NCBI GenBank assembly: GCA_030532405.1
Contig: JAUNLF010000005.1
Span: forward strand, 124,001-188,000
From: Actinomycetaceae bacterium
GTDB taxonomy: Bacteria; Actinomycetota; Actinomycetes; Actinomycetales; Actinomycetaceae
Length of the DNA: 64,000 nucleotides
Reading direction: 5' to 3'
This document shows positions 53,400 to 62,322 of the stretch, piece after piece (the stretch's first letter is position 1; each line of letters opens with the position of its first letter). The position numbers and the translations under genes are program-made. Below the pieces are notes generated by a model. It ran no database searches. It was not told the origin of the DNA and worked only from the letters and a program-made list of their open reading frames with translations.

Positions 53400-54803
53400 C
53401 TATTTTCGAGCCAGTTCGGTTAAGTTAACCACCAGTTCATCGCAAGTTTCCACAACAGTTCGCGCGGTTCGAACGGGCACATCGCGCCGGTCTTCGGACC
53501 CGCCCTGGTCGATCAGGATCTGCATTTTCGCAAGTTTTACCAAGTGTTCGCGCGGCGCCTCGTCCTCGTATAAATCTGTCAAAACGTTCGCGAGTCTGGA
53601 CGCGAGGACTGCAAGACGCGTCCACTCGTGGGCGTTGTTTGAAGTTTCGGCCCACTCGCGCTGGTGCAAATATTTTTGCGTGAGGTCGATTGAGCGGCGC
53701 CACCACACGGCGCGCAGTAGTTCGGACTCGATGGAAAGAATGTCTTCGGGCGTGGGGGCCTCGAGTTTGGCGAGGCGTTCGGTCGCATTCTTGAGGCTTG
53801 TGGTTGCTTCGGCCAGGCCGGAGCGCAGTCGGGATGAAACGCCTGAGCCGGCGGTTGGGGATACCTTCGCGATCTCTAGGCGCGCCTGGGCGAGGCCGAG
53901 TTCAATTTCTGCGATCAGTCGGTGCAGGCCGAACGTGGGGTCGGGGCTAACGTAGCGGCCCGCGCGAATAGCGGCCCGGTGCGGGTTCACGTCCTGCGGC
54001 TGTTCGGCGCGGTAGGACGCGACTGCGTGCGTGAACTTCGTGATTCGCAGTGCGCGCAGCGGCTGGGCCGGTTCAACAGTGGCGGCAACAACCGAGTTCA
54101 TCCGGTTGCAACCAGACGGAAATGACACGTCACCGTTTGCTTGTACCGCCGTGTCCGACAGGCATGAGGCCGCCATTCCTCGCGCCCTTCCAAGAGCCCG
54201 ACGCAGGTCGTCGCACGCTTCTTCGCCGAGCAACCAGCGCGACGCCCAGTATTCGCGGCGCATCTTTCGAATCGTTGCTTCCAGGTCAAATGCGTCGAGG
54301 GCGTCCGATGCTTCCTGTACAACCTCATCGTCCGCGGGTTTCGTAGGCTCAGCCTCCGCGGGCCAGGCGGCTTCAGCCGGCTGGCCCGAGTCGGCAACGG
54401 ATTCCGCGTCGGCTGACTGGCCCAAGGCGGGCTGGTCCGCGTTGGAATCCGCGCTCAGACCTGGCGCGGCGGCCACTTCTTCCGCCGGCGCGGCGTCCTC
54501 GCCACCAAGACTTTGGACCTCACCGGCAGGTGCACCGTCAACCGGAGCGGAAGCCAGCTTGGCGTCCTCGCCCTCATCAATCGAATCAACAACTTCAGAC
54601 GCGGGCGAAACACTTGACGGGACGGGCGCGGACAACGAATCAGAATTCTCGCCGAGTTGCTTCTTGCGATTGTGGAGTACCATAGACGCAATCACCACCG
54701 CGGCGAGTACGGCAAAACCTCCAGCGACAGCCAAAAGAATACCCACGACTAGATTCACGCGCCCTCCTAAAGCCCCAGGCCTTTTACGCCCCATGTCGAC
54801 CAT
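53400..54803 (-). CDS. Single-span membrane protein with acidic linker and helical cytoplasmic domain, unknown
   Basis: About 467 residues from ATG 54803 (start uncertain; 54794 and 54854 are alternatives). One membrane span lies near the N-terminus (about 17-42, LVVGILLAVAGGFAVLAAVVIASMVL). An Ala/Glu/Pro/Ser-rich linker (about 60-165) follows, then a mostly helical domain with Arg/Leu/Glu heptads (about 170-467). I recognise no family. It lies 35 bp before the TPM gene in the same direction. The three proteins (this one, TPM, PspA) look like an operon and all carry helical or coiled-coil regions. Confidence 0.75.
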   Translation of the reverse strand: MVDMGRKRPGALGGRVNLVVGILLAVAGGFAVLAAVVIASMVLHNRKKQLGENSDSLSAPVPSSVSPASEVVDSIDEGEDAKLASAPVDGAPAGEVQSLGGEDAAPAEEVAAAPGLSADSNADQPALGQSADAESVADSGQPAEAAWPAEAEPTKPADDEVVQEASDALDAFDLEATIRKMRREYWASRWLLGEEACDDLRRALGRARGMAASCLSDTAVQANGDVSFPSGCNRMNSVVAATVEPAQPLRALRITKFTHAVASYRAEQPQDVNPHRAAIRAGRYVSPDPTFGLHRLIAEIELGLAQARLEIAKVSPTAGSGVSSRLRSGLAEATTSLKNATERLAKLEAPTPEDILSIESELLRAVWWRRSIDLTQKYLHQREWAETSNNAHEWTRLAVLASRLANVLTDLYEDEAPREHLVKLAKMQILIDQGGSEDRRDVPVRTARTVVETCDELVVNLTELARK

Positions 54804-54913
54804 CTTTCGGCGCGCAACGGCGCCCTCGTCTTGGCAGTGACATTCACTATCCAACTATCATATGACCTACAGGCCGTCACGGTGGCGGCGATTTTTGACT
54901 TAGGAGGCCCCAA

Positions 54914-55291
54914 GTGCCCACCGGCAAGGTGAAATTCTTCGACGCGGATCGAGGTTTCGGATTCATCGAAGGCGATGACGGCGAATCCGTATTCCTACAC
55001 GCGTCCGCGCTACCCGAGGGTGTGCGAGCGCCGAAGGGTGGCACCCGAGTTGAATACTCCGTGGTGGACGGACGCAAAGGCCCGCAAGCAATGTTCGTCG
55101 AGGTCGTCCCCCAAGCACCTTCCATGACCCGCCTGAACCGGCGCAAACCCCAGCAAATGGTCGGACTCGTAGAAGACCTAATCAAACTGCTGGACGCCTC
55201 CTCCAATTCCCTGCGCCACGGGAAATACCCGAACAACTCCCAGAAAATCGCGCAACTACTGCGCGCCGTAGCGGATGATTTTGATGCCTGA
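54914..55291 (+). CDS. Cold-shock-domain protein with C-terminal helical extension
   Basis: 125 residues from GTG with AGGAGG upstream. The N-terminal cold-shock domain (1-68) has RNP1-like DADRGFGFI and RNP2-like VFLHASAL, a single-stranded nucleic-acid-binding OB fold. The remaining 57 residues (NRRKPQQMVGLVEDLIKLLD...) are helical and are not part of standard CspA. This CSD-plus-extension form, followed by a DUF3027 gene, is common in actinobacteria. It overlaps the DUF3027 gene by 17 bp. Probably an RNA chaperone. Confidence 0.92.
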   Translation: MPTGKVKFFDADRGFGFIEGDDGESVFLHASALPEGVRAPKGGTRVEYSVVDGRKGPQAMFVEVVPQAPSMTRLNRRKPQQMVGLVEDLIKLLDASSNSLRHGKYPNNSQKIAQLLRAVADDFDA

Positions 55292-56033
55292 AACTGAAAA
55301 CAAGGAACCAAACAAAACCTTGAAGACGGATCGAATCCTCAAGGACGCGATCGAGGAAACCCTCGAAATCGCCCTCGAAGTCATCGACCAAAACGAACTA
55401 GGCGAACACCTCGGCCACCGCGCCGAAGGTGACCGCCTACTAACCCACTTCTTCGACTGCAAAAAGCCCGGCTACGTCGGCTGGCACTGGGCAATCACAG
55501 TGTCACGAGTACCGCGCTCACGAAAAGTCACGGTCAGCGAAATCGACCTGCTGCCCGGCAAGAACGCCCTCCTGGCCCCCGAATGGGTACCCTGGGAAGA
55601 ACGCCTAAAACCCGGCGACGTGTCACCCGGCGACGTACTGCCCTACAGGCAAGACGACGACCGCCTAATGCTGAACCGCGAAACGGAATCCGGATCCGAC
55701 GAGCCACCCCTGTCACGGCTCCGCGTCCTGTCCGAAGAAGGCGCCTCCGACGCGCGCCGCAGGTGGCATCGAGCGCAAAAATCGCGTACCCGCGGCCGAA
55801 AAAGCGCGGCTACCTGCGCGTCATGCGGCTTCCTAGTCGCCATCGAGGGCGAACTTGGCAAAGCATTCGGCGTATGCGCAAACGAATGGTCCAACGACGA
55901 CGGACGACTGGTACCCCTCAGCTACTCGTGCGGAGCACACTCCGAAACAGACATCCAAGAGCAAGGCAGCCAGTGGCCCATCACGCCTCCGCGCGTAAAC
56001 GAACTCGACTTGGAAATCATCACCGAAGACTAG
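55275..56033 (+). CDS. DUF3027 family protein
   Basis: 252 residues. The pattern of actinobacterial DUF3027 is present: DAIEETLEIALEVIDQNELGEHLGH, GYVGWHWAITVSRVPRSRKVTVSEI and LPGKNALLAPEWVPWEERL. Near the C-terminus is a CASCGF pair (CxxC) and later a YSCGAH, which could form a zinc site. It is almost always next to the cold-shock gene, and the 17-bp overlap here makes them co-translated. The function is unknown; a role with RNA or the ribosome is a guess from context. A further in-frame ATG at 55284 is a possible start. Confidence 0.82.
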   Translation: MILMPETENKEPNKTLKTDRILKDAIEETLEIALEVIDQNELGEHLGHRAEGDRLLTHFFDCKKPGYVGWHWAITVSRVPRSRKVTVSEIDLLPGKNALLAPEWVPWEERLKPGDVSPGDVLPYRQDDDRLMLNRETESGSDEPPLSRLRVLSEEGASDARRRWHRAQKSRTRGRKSAATCASCGFLVAIEGELGKAFGVCANEWSNDDGRLVPLSYSCGAHSETDIQEQGSQWPITPPRVNELDLEIITED

Positions 56034-56148
56034 CAAAAACGGTGTGAGGCGTAGCATTAAAAACACTTGAAAACACGCCGTTTTGTGAATGTGCTTACCC
56101 GTTGTTCAAATGGTGGTCGCCCTGTTTGTTTAATACGTGTGCGAGTGA

Positions 56149-56154
56149 CACGAT
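56149..56154 (+). promoter_or_regulatory. -10-like box of a probable leaderless purine-permease transcript
   Basis: CACGAT ends 6 nt before the GTG at 56161; no ribosome site is visible. Confidence 0.4.
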
Positions 56155-56160
56155 TTGTGG

Positions 56161-57591
56161 GTGACTACCAACAACACAGCACAGCTCTCGAAGCTTGATT
56201 CGTTTTTCCATATCACTGAACGTGGCTCAACTGTAGGCCGAGAGATCCGTGGCGGACTCGTCACCTTCTTTGCGATGGCTTACATCCTCGTTCTTAACCC
56301 AATTATCCTGTCGGCGGCACTGCCCGAGGACGGATCCATCTCGATCGCGTCCGTAGCAGCAGCAACCGCCCTGATCGCCGGTGTCATGACCATCCTCATG
56401 GGTGTGGTCGCCAACTACCCGATGGCGCTCGCGGCCGGCATGGGCCTAAACGCTATGGTTGCGTTTACCCTGGTTCTGGGATCTGGGCTGACCTTCGAAG
56501 AGGCCATGGGCCTGATCGTTTGGGAAGGCATCCTAATCACCCTGCTGGTTCTCACCGGTTTCCGTGAGGCCGTGTTCAACGCGGTACCGAACCAGTTGAA
56601 GGTTGCTATCTCGGTTGGCATCGGCCTGTTCATCGCCTTCGTCGGTCTGATCAACGCGGGCATTATTCGCCCCGGCGGCACTCCGGTACAGCTCGGCATC
56701 AACGGCTCTCTGGCCGGCTGGCCCGCCCTCGTGTTCGTATTCGGCCTGCTACTGACCATCGTGCTGTACGTGCGTAACGTGCGCGGCTCGATCCTGATCG
56801 GCATTATCTCCTCCACTGTCCTTGCGATCCTCATCCAGATCTTTGCCCAGATCGGTGCGAAGTCCGACGAGAATCCCACCGGCTGGGGTGTCACCATTCC
56901 GGAGCTGAAGGGCGCACCCATCGCGCTTCCCGACTTCTCCTCGCTGGGCGCAGTCGACATGTTCGGCGCGTTCGAGAAGCTCGGCCCGCTAGCCGTCCTG
57001 CTCCTCATCTTCTCGCTCATGCTCGCCGACTTCTTCGACACCATGGGCACCATGGTCGCGATTGGCTCCGAGGCTGACCTTCTAGACGAGACCGGCACCC
57101 CGCCGAAGTCCCGTCAGATCCTGATCGTCGACTCGCTTGCAGCTATCGCGGGTGGCCTGGGCGGCACGTCCTCGAATACCTCCTACGTGGAGTCCTCCGC
57201 GGGTGTTGGCGAAGGCGCTCGTACCGGCCTGGCATCCGTTGTCACCGGCGTCCTATTCCTGCTGTCGATCTTCCTGTCCCCGATCGTGGAGCTCGTCCCG
57301 ACCGAAGCCGCTTCGACCGCACTGGTCTTCGTAGGCTTCCTAATGATGACCCAGGTTCTTGACATCGACTGGAAGAAGCCCGAGATCGCAATCCCGGCCT
57401 TCCTCACGATCGCGTTCATGCCGTTCGCCTACTCGATCTCGGTTGGCATCGGCACCGGCTTCATCGCCTACGTGTTCGCCGGCGTTGCCGCGGGCAAGGC
57501 CAAGAAGATCCACCCGCTCATGTGGGTTGTCACCATCTTGTTTGCAATCTACTTCGTGCTCGGCCCGATCCAGGCCGCCCTCGGCGTGTAG
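56161..57591 (+). CDS. NCS2-family purine (adenine/guanine/hypoxanthine) permease
   Basis: 476 residues with about 13 membrane segments, matching the AzgA/PbuG group. Segments: FFAMAYILVLNPIIL, AAGMGLNAMVAFT, the NCS2 family signature-like VGLINAGII and DFFDTMGTMVAIGSEA, and GGTSSNTSYVESSAGVGEGARTGLASV. It imports purine bases with protons. GTG 56161 is taken as the start; the next in-frame start upstream (TTG 56155) is unsupported. Codon use is highly biased, suggesting strong expression. Confidence 0.93.
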   Translation: MTTNNTAQLSKLDSFFHITERGSTVGREIRGGLVTFFAMAYILVLNPIILSAALPEDGSISIASVAAATALIAGVMTILMGVVANYPMALAAGMGLNAMVAFTLVLGSGLTFEEAMGLIVWEGILITLLVLTGFREAVFNAVPNQLKVAISVGIGLFIAFVGLINAGIIRPGGTPVQLGINGSLAGWPALVFVFGLLLTIVLYVRNVRGSILIGIISSTVLAILIQIFAQIGAKSDENPTGWGVTIPELKGAPIALPDFSSLGAVDMFGAFEKLGPLAVLLLIFSLMLADFFDTMGTMVAIGSEADLLDETGTPPKSRQILIVDSLAAIAGGLGGTSSNTSYVESSAGVGEGARTGLASVVTGVLFLLSIFLSPIVELVPTEAASTALVFVGFLMMTQVLDIDWKKPEIAIPAFLTIAFMPFAYSISVGIGTGFIAYVFAGVAAGKAKKIHPLMWVVTILFAIYFVLGPIQAALGV

Positions 57592-57615
57592 CAAACCTTC
57601 GGGGCTTCTAAGCTA

Positions 57616-57640
57616 CGGTGCCCCCACCCTTCGGGCACCG
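57616..57640 (+). terminator. First hairpin after the purine permease gene
   Basis: 8-bp stem CGGTGCCC/GGGCACCG, 9-nt loop; no U-tract, so possibly a 3'-end stabiliser rather than a terminator. Confidence 0.5.
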
Positions 57641-57726
57641 CAGCCGCCCTCGACGGTCACAAACCGCTTGCGGGCACGCCCTCCGGCAATAAATAAATCT
57701 GCTGTAGGCGCCAAGACGCCCTTTTT

Positions 57727-57763
57727 AAAACGACCCGTGAAGTTCGCGTTCACGGGTCGTTTT
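57727..57763 (+). terminator. Strong terminator after the purine permease gene
   Basis: 15-bp stem AAAACGACCCGTGAA/TTCACGGGTCGTTTT, 7-nt loop, then TTTAT. The remaining gap up to 57906 has no gene. Confidence 0.88.
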
Positions 57764-57906
57764 TATGCCATTTTTGCCTCGCCTTGGAGAAGTTTTAAGG
57801 GCGAGCCCTAAGATAACGAAATGGTAAAGTCTATTTGGCCACGTTCGCTTACGGTTTGGTAACTAACGCGTGTAAGGTGAGATGCTTGGGTTGGAAGGGA
57901 GTATGC

Positions 57907-59211
57907 GTGTCGACAACTTTTGCGTCGCTCAAGTTCTATAACTATCGGCTTTGGTTTGTTGCAACCATGATTGCATCCACAGGACAGTGGATGCAGCGAG
58001 TAGCCCAAGACTGGCTAGTGCTAGTGGTGTTAACAAATGGGTCAGGAACGGCGCTAGGTATTACAACGGCACTGCAATTCTTCCCGATCCTGTTATTTAG
58101 CCCCTGGGCGGGCGTGATTGTAGACCGCGCGGACAGGCGCAAACTACTGCAGTTCACGCAGAGTATGAACGGCGTAATGTCCTTGATCTTGGGCGCACTG
58201 GTTCTGACCGGCGTGGCGCAGCTGTGGCACGTGTACCTGCTGGCGTTCGTATCCGGCGCGCTGGCCACGGTGGATGCGCCGGCAAGGCAGACGTTCGTGT
58301 CCGAGCTCGTTCCGAAGGGCTCGGTGCCAAACGCGGTGGGACTAAACTCCGCGGCGTTTAACGTGGCACGCCTGCTGGGGCCGGCAACTTCCGGCTTGGT
58401 TATCGCGTGGGTTGGCCCGGGCTGGGTGTTCATCGTAAACGTTCTTTTGTTCCTGGCGCCCGTTATCGCGATGATGCTGATGAAGGTCGAGCTACTCACG
58501 CCCATGAAGCTCGTCAAGCGCAAGAAGGGGCAGATTCGCGAAGGTCTTCGCTACGTGAAGAACCGCTCCGACATCATTGTGATCATGATCGTTGCCGGAT
58601 TCGTGTCCGCGTTCGGTATGAACTTCCAAATGACATCCGCAGTGATGGCCACCGAAGTTTATGGAAAGGGTCCGGGAGAGTACGGCATTCTTGGCTCGTT
58701 CATGGCGATCGGCGCTCTGGGCGGTGCATTGCTGGCTGCCCGTCGTAAGTTCCCGCGCGTGCGCCTGGTGGTTGTGGCCGCATTCCTGTTCGGGATCTTC
58801 GACATTGCTTTGGGGCTCGCACCGACCTACGAGACTTTCGCCCTGCTGTCGATTCCAACGGGCCTTGCCATGCTGACGATGGTTACCGCGGCGAACGCGT
58901 CGATCCAGGTGTCGACCGACCCGGATATGCGAGGGCGAGTCATGGCCCTGTACATGATGGTTTTCTTGGGTTCAAACCCGGTGGGCGCCCCGATTATCGG
59001 GTGGATTGCTGATGCTTGGGGAGGCCGCTGGTCGCTGCTTGCCGGTGGCATTGTTGCGATCGTTGTGTCGGTGATCGCAGCGATTTGGGCGATCAAGACT
59101 TGGGATGTGCGCATTGAGGCTCGCCTGTCGCGCCACCCGATCCGCACCTACGGTCCGCGTGAGCGTGCCCGCGACATGCAGGCGGCCCGCGAACAGCAGC
59201 AAACCGACTAA
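57907..59211 (+). CDS. MFS transporter, probable drug or siderophore exporter (MFS_3/EntS-like)
   Basis: 434 residues from GTG 57907, with GGGAG 5 nt upstream; the frame before it (to 57835) is not needed. Twelve spans. An MFS signature loop D-RADRRKLL between spans 2 and 3 and NAVGLNSAAFNVARLLGPATSGLVIAW in the first half are like the EntS/MFS_3 exporters. The C-terminal tail is charged and cytoplasmic (RARDMQAAREQQ). The substrate is unknown; no iron or siderophore gene is adjacent, although the DtxR-type regulator is two genes away. Confidence 0.88.
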   Translation: MSTTFASLKFYNYRLWFVATMIASTGQWMQRVAQDWLVLVVLTNGSGTALGITTALQFFPILLFSPWAGVIVDRADRRKLLQFTQSMNGVMSLILGALVLTGVAQLWHVYLLAFVSGALATVDAPARQTFVSELVPKGSVPNAVGLNSAAFNVARLLGPATSGLVIAWVGPGWVFIVNVLLFLAPVIAMMLMKVELLTPMKLVKRKKGQIREGLRYVKNRSDIIVIMIVAGFVSAFGMNFQMTSAVMATEVYGKGPGEYGILGSFMAIGALGGALLAARRKFPRVRLVVVAAFLFGIFDIALGLAPTYETFALLSIPTGLAMLTMVTAANASIQVSTDPDMRGRVMALYMMVFLGSNPVGAPIIGWIADAWGGRWSLLAGGIVAIVVSVIAAIWAIKTWDVRIEARLSRHPIRTYGPRERARDMQAAREQQQTD

Positions 59212-59268
59212 TCGGCGTTGGTGCCGGGCCCGCGGGCCGTTACGTGGATTTTTAATATGTGAGGGCGT

Positions 59269-59308
59269 GTGCGGCGCGCAAGGCGGGTTCTAGCAATGCG
59301 CGCCGCAC
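59269..59308. terminator. Hairpin between convergent MFS and serC genes
   Basis: 12-bp perfect stem GTGCGGCGCGCA/TGCGCGCCGCAC with a 16-nt loop; shared 3' end of both genes. Confidence 0.7.
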
Positions 59309-59313
59309 AGCTA

Positions 59314-60447
59314 CTACTTGGTTAGCTGCTCGATGACGTAGTCGATCGAGCGCAGCAGGGCCGCGACGTCGTCGGGGTTGACCGCCGGGAAGGCCGCGAT
59401 GCGTAGCTGGTTGCGACCGAACTTGCGGTACGGCTCCACATCCACAACGCCGTGCTGGCGCAAAGTCGCCGAAATCTGCGAGGCATCGATCCCGTCAAAG
59501 TCGATCGTTGCGACAACGGGGGAGCGGTGCTGCGGGTCGCGAACGAACGGCGTTGCGTACGGGTTTTGCTCGGCCCACTCGTAGATCATGTCCGTCGAAG
59601 TACGAGACCGCTTCGCAGTGGCCGGCAGGCCGCCGAGCGCGAGCATCCACTCCAGCTGCGCGTGCATCATCATGAGCGTGGCGAGCGCGGGCGTGTTCAG
59701 CGTCTGATTCTTCTTCGAGTTATCAATCGCGATCGACAGGTCCAGGATTTGCGGCATCCAGCGGCTGTTGTCCTTGTGTAGCTTGTAGGCGCGCTCCTGC
59801 GCGGCCGGGGACAAGATCGCAAACCAAATGCCGCCGTCAGAACCAAAGCACTTTTGCGGCGCAAAATAGTATGCGTCAGTTTGCGCGATATCGACCTCGA
59901 TACCGCCCGCAATAGAAGTCGCGTCAACGACCATGAGGGCGTCCTCGGTTACGCGTTGAACCCTGGAGACCACACCCGTGGACGTCTCGTGATGCGGCCA
60001 CGCGTACACATCCACGCCCTCGGATGCTTGAACTTCGGCAAGCTTGCCCGGCTCGGCGTCGAACCGTTTAGGGGCGGCTAGGAAGGGTGCGCGGGCGGCC
60101 TCGTCGTAAAACTTGGTGCCGAACTCGCCGAACGTGGCGTGCGCGGAGCGTTCCCTAATTAAAGAGGTAGCCGCAACCGCCCAAAAAGCGGTCGACCCGC
60201 CGTTGCCGAGGACGACCTCGTATCCATCCGGAATGGAAAATAGGCGGCCGAGCATTTCTTGAACTTCGGCGACAACGTTCTTCACGGGAGCCTGACGGTG
60301 GCTGGTCCCCATAATTAGATTAGGCGCCTTTGCCGTATTCCCGTCAAAGAGGCGTTGGATTTGCTCATCCCGCACGAGTGATGGACCCGATCCAAAACGT
60401 CCATCGGCGGGCAAAAGATCATATGGAATCTGTATTTCGCTGGTCAT
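59314..60447 (-). CDS. serC: Phosphoserine aminotransferase
   Basis: PLP enzyme making phosphoserine in serine biosynthesis. 377 residues of the actinobacterial SerC form. Markers: RFGSGPSLVR, GTSHRQAPVK, NGGSTAFWAVA and the PLP-Lys in FAPQKCFGSDGG. The C-terminus carries NQLRIAAFPAVNPDD. No Shine-Dalgarno: TAAATT ends 7 nt before the ATG, a likely leaderless transcript. Divergent from the DtxR gene. Confidence 0.95.
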   Translation of the reverse strand: MTSEIQIPYDLLPADGRFGSGPSLVRDEQIQRLFDGNTAKAPNLIMGTSHRQAPVKNVVAEVQEMLGRLFSIPDGYEVVLGNGGSTAFWAVAATSLIRERSAHATFGEFGTKFYDEAARAPFLAAPKRFDAEPGKLAEVQASEGVDVYAWPHHETSTGVVSRVQRVTEDALMVVDATSIAGGIEVDIAQTDAYYFAPQKCFGSDGGIWFAILSPAAQERAYKLHKDNSRWMPQILDLSIAIDNSKKNQTLNTPALATLMMMHAQLEWMLALGGLPATAKRSRTSTDMIYEWAEQNPYATPFVRDPQHRSPVVATIDFDGIDASQISATLRQHGVVDVEPYRKFGRNQLRIAAFPAVNPDDVAALLRSIDYVIEQLTK

Positions 60448-60602
60448 AATCTTGAATTTACGTGATTATTATCTTTTTGTACGACACCGTCACAGGTTGA
60501 AACGGAATATTTCGCGAAGCTTTGCCGTTAAATGAATGAGACTGCGCAACTGTGCAACCTGTGTCATGTTGGACCCAGACCTAGAGGAAACCGGGAGCTG
60601 CT

Positions 60603-61295
60603 GTGGGTGACTTGATCGATACGACCGAGATGTACCTAAAGACGATTTACGAACTAAACGAGGACGGCATCGTGCCCATGCGTGCCCGAATCGTGGAGCG
60701 CATCGGACACTCCGGCCCAACGGTCTCGCAAACCATCGCGCGCATGGAACGTGACGGCTTGGTAGTTGTCGGGTCGGATCGCAAGTTGAATTTGACCGAT
60801 GAGGGCGCCGCTTTGGCCACCGAGGTTATGCGCAAACACCGACTTGCTGAGCGTCTGCTCCTGGACGTCATTGGCTTGGACTGGGAACTGGTGCACGACG
60901 AGGCGTGCCGCTGGGAGCACGTCATGTCTGACCAGGTTGAAAAACGGTTGCTGTCGATCCTGGAGTGCTCTAAGACTGACCCGTACGGAAACCCGGTTCC
61001 CCGCGAGGCGGAGCCGGATCCGAACCTGGTGTCTCTGGCCAAGTTACGGAAGTCGGGCGCGGCCAAAAACGTTGAAAATGCAAAGCTCGCGCGCATCGGA
61101 GAGCCGATTCAGGCCGATCCGATCGCCATGCGGACACTTGCCGACATGGACCTGCGGCCGGGCGCTGAGATATCGATCACTTTCCTGAAGTCGGAGTCAG
61201 AAATTAGGAAAACGGGCGAAGCCGACGCAAACGGCTTGATAGCAACGATCCCCGAATGGATGGAAGGACATCTGTTCATCCACAGCCCAAAGTAA
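60603..61295 (+). CDS. DtxR/IdeR-family iron-dependent regulator
   Basis: 230 residues. Winged helix-turn-helix N-terminus (TEMYLKTIYELNE...SGPTVSQTIARMERDGL), dimer domain and C-terminal SH3-like/FeoA domain (about 150-230). The metal ligands match DtxR numbering exactly: Met10, Cys102, Glu105 and His106 for the primary site, His79, Glu83 and His98 for the ancillary site. It should therefore repress iron-uptake genes when Fe2+ is plentiful. GTG start with GGGAG upstream. Confidence 0.95.
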   Translation: MGDLIDTTEMYLKTIYELNEDGIVPMRARIVERIGHSGPTVSQTIARMERDGLVVVGSDRKLNLTDEGAALATEVMRKHRLAERLLLDVIGLDWELVHDEACRWEHVMSDQVEKRLLSILECSKTDPYGNPVPREAEPDPNLVSLAKLRKSGAAKNVENAKLARIGEPIQADPIAMRTLADMDLRPGAEISITFLKSESEIRKTGEADANGLIATIPEWMEGHLFIHSPK

Positions 61296-61315
61296 ATCGT
61301 GGAACTGCCCACAAC

Positions 61316-61345
61316 TTCGTTATCATTACGTGACATTTCGTTATC
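61316..61345 (+). promoter_or_regulatory. Direct repeats of TTCGTTATC upstream of the NlpC/P60 gene
   Basis: TTCGTTATC at 61316-61324 and again at 61337-61345, exactly 21 bp apart (two helical turns), about 70-100 bp before the gene. Such spacing suits a dimeric response regulator. MtrA is a candidate because it controls peptidoglycan hydrolases in other actinobacteria; that is inference. Confidence 0.4.
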
Positions 61346-61414
61346 TTCTTGGTTAGAGTAATGTCTGTTCGAGCCGAAGAGCTCCCTACATGGCCCCTTC
61401 TAAAGGAGAAAAAC

Positions 61415-62173
61415 TTGGCTAAGAATAAGGTCCAAGCGCGTCACCGCCGTGCATGTCGTCCGGTAACGCCGCTGACTGAACTTACGGATTCGCTAAGTCC
61501 GGTCCGAGGTGTTGCTACGGTTTCCGTCACCGGCCTCGCGCTGACTGTTCTTGGTAGCGGTGTCGCAACCGCAGCTCCCGAGTCAGCCCTTGAGCTTGCC
61601 CCTAACGCCCTGCCCGCCGCGCAGCCGGCCCAGCCCATTGCGCAGGCCAACCCGGCAGTGATTGCGCCCTCCGATATTGAATGGGCAGCATTCGACGATG
61701 TTGACGTCGAAATCGAAATCATTGAAGAAGAGCCCGTAGTTGAGGAAGTGGTCGTTGAAGACCGCGCCGCAGCCGTGGCTGACCGTTCTTACGAGCGCGA
61801 GTCCCTCACCGATATTGCAACCGAGCAGGTTGCGGTTCCGGGAGCATCCGCGGGTGGCGCTGTTGGAATCGCTTCGCAGTACATTGGCGTTCCCTACGTT
61901 TGGGCGGGCGCTTCGCCGAACGGCTTCGACTGCTCCGGCCTGGTCCAGTACGTTTACGCTCAGCTTGGCTACAGCCTGCCGCACAGCACTTGGGGCATTG
62001 CTGCTTCGGGAACCTCTATCCCGGCATCGGCCGCACAGCCTGGCGACATCGTTTACTACGGTGGCCACGTCGGCATTTACGCGGGCAACGGCATGATGAT
62101 TCACGCCCCGCAGCCCGGCCGCAGCGTCGAGTACGCGTCGGTCTACGGTGCGCCCAGCTACATTCGTCTTTAA
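61415..62173 (+). CDS. Secreted NlpC/P60 peptidoglycan endopeptidase
   Basis: 252 residues from TTG 61415 (AKNKVQARHRR), with AAGGAG upstream. A basic N-terminus and hydrophobic span (about 34-54) form a signal peptide ending ATAAPESA. A low-complexity acidic linker (IEIIEEEPVVEEVVVED) follows. The C-terminal NlpC/P60 domain (about 140-252) has the catalytic Cys in FDCSGLVQYVY, the His in GGHVGIYAG and the polar residue in MIHAPQPG. It cleaves stem-peptide bonds, with roles in division or wall turnover. No SH3 or coiled-coil regulatory domain precedes it. Confidence 0.93.
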   Translation: MAKNKVQARHRRACRPVTPLTELTDSLSPVRGVATVSVTGLALTVLGSGVATAAPESALELAPNALPAAQPAQPIAQANPAVIAPSDIEWAAFDDVDVEIEIIEEEPVVEEVVVEDRAAAVADRSYERESLTDIATEQVAVPGASAGGAVGIASQYIGVPYVWAGASPNGFDCSGLVQYVYAQLGYSLPHSTWGIAASGTSIPASAAQPGDIVYYGGHVGIYAGNGMMIHAPQPGRSVEYASVYGAPSYIRL

Positions 62174-62186
62174 TCTTTAAGACTTC

Positions 62187-62223
62187 GCAAAAGTCCCGAT
62201 CCTGTTTGGGTCGGGACTTTTGC
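62187..62223 (+). terminator. Terminator after the NlpC/P60 gene
   Basis: 13-bp stem GCAAAAGTCCCGA/TCGGGACTTTTGC, 11-nt loop; the right arm itself carries the T run. Confidence 0.85.
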
Positions 62224-62322
62224 TATCGGCGGGTAATCTTGGAACATGACCGGAAAGCCTATAGTGCTCCCCTCTAACGCAATGTGTGTGCAAAATGGAG
62301 GGGCATAGTGAAGGAGGCAGAA

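Noticed and set aside
61296-61414. Possible ydaO-type c-di-AMP riboswitch before the NlpC/P60 gene
   Set aside because: The leader is only about 119 nt and I could not find the conserved riboswitch motifs or fold.
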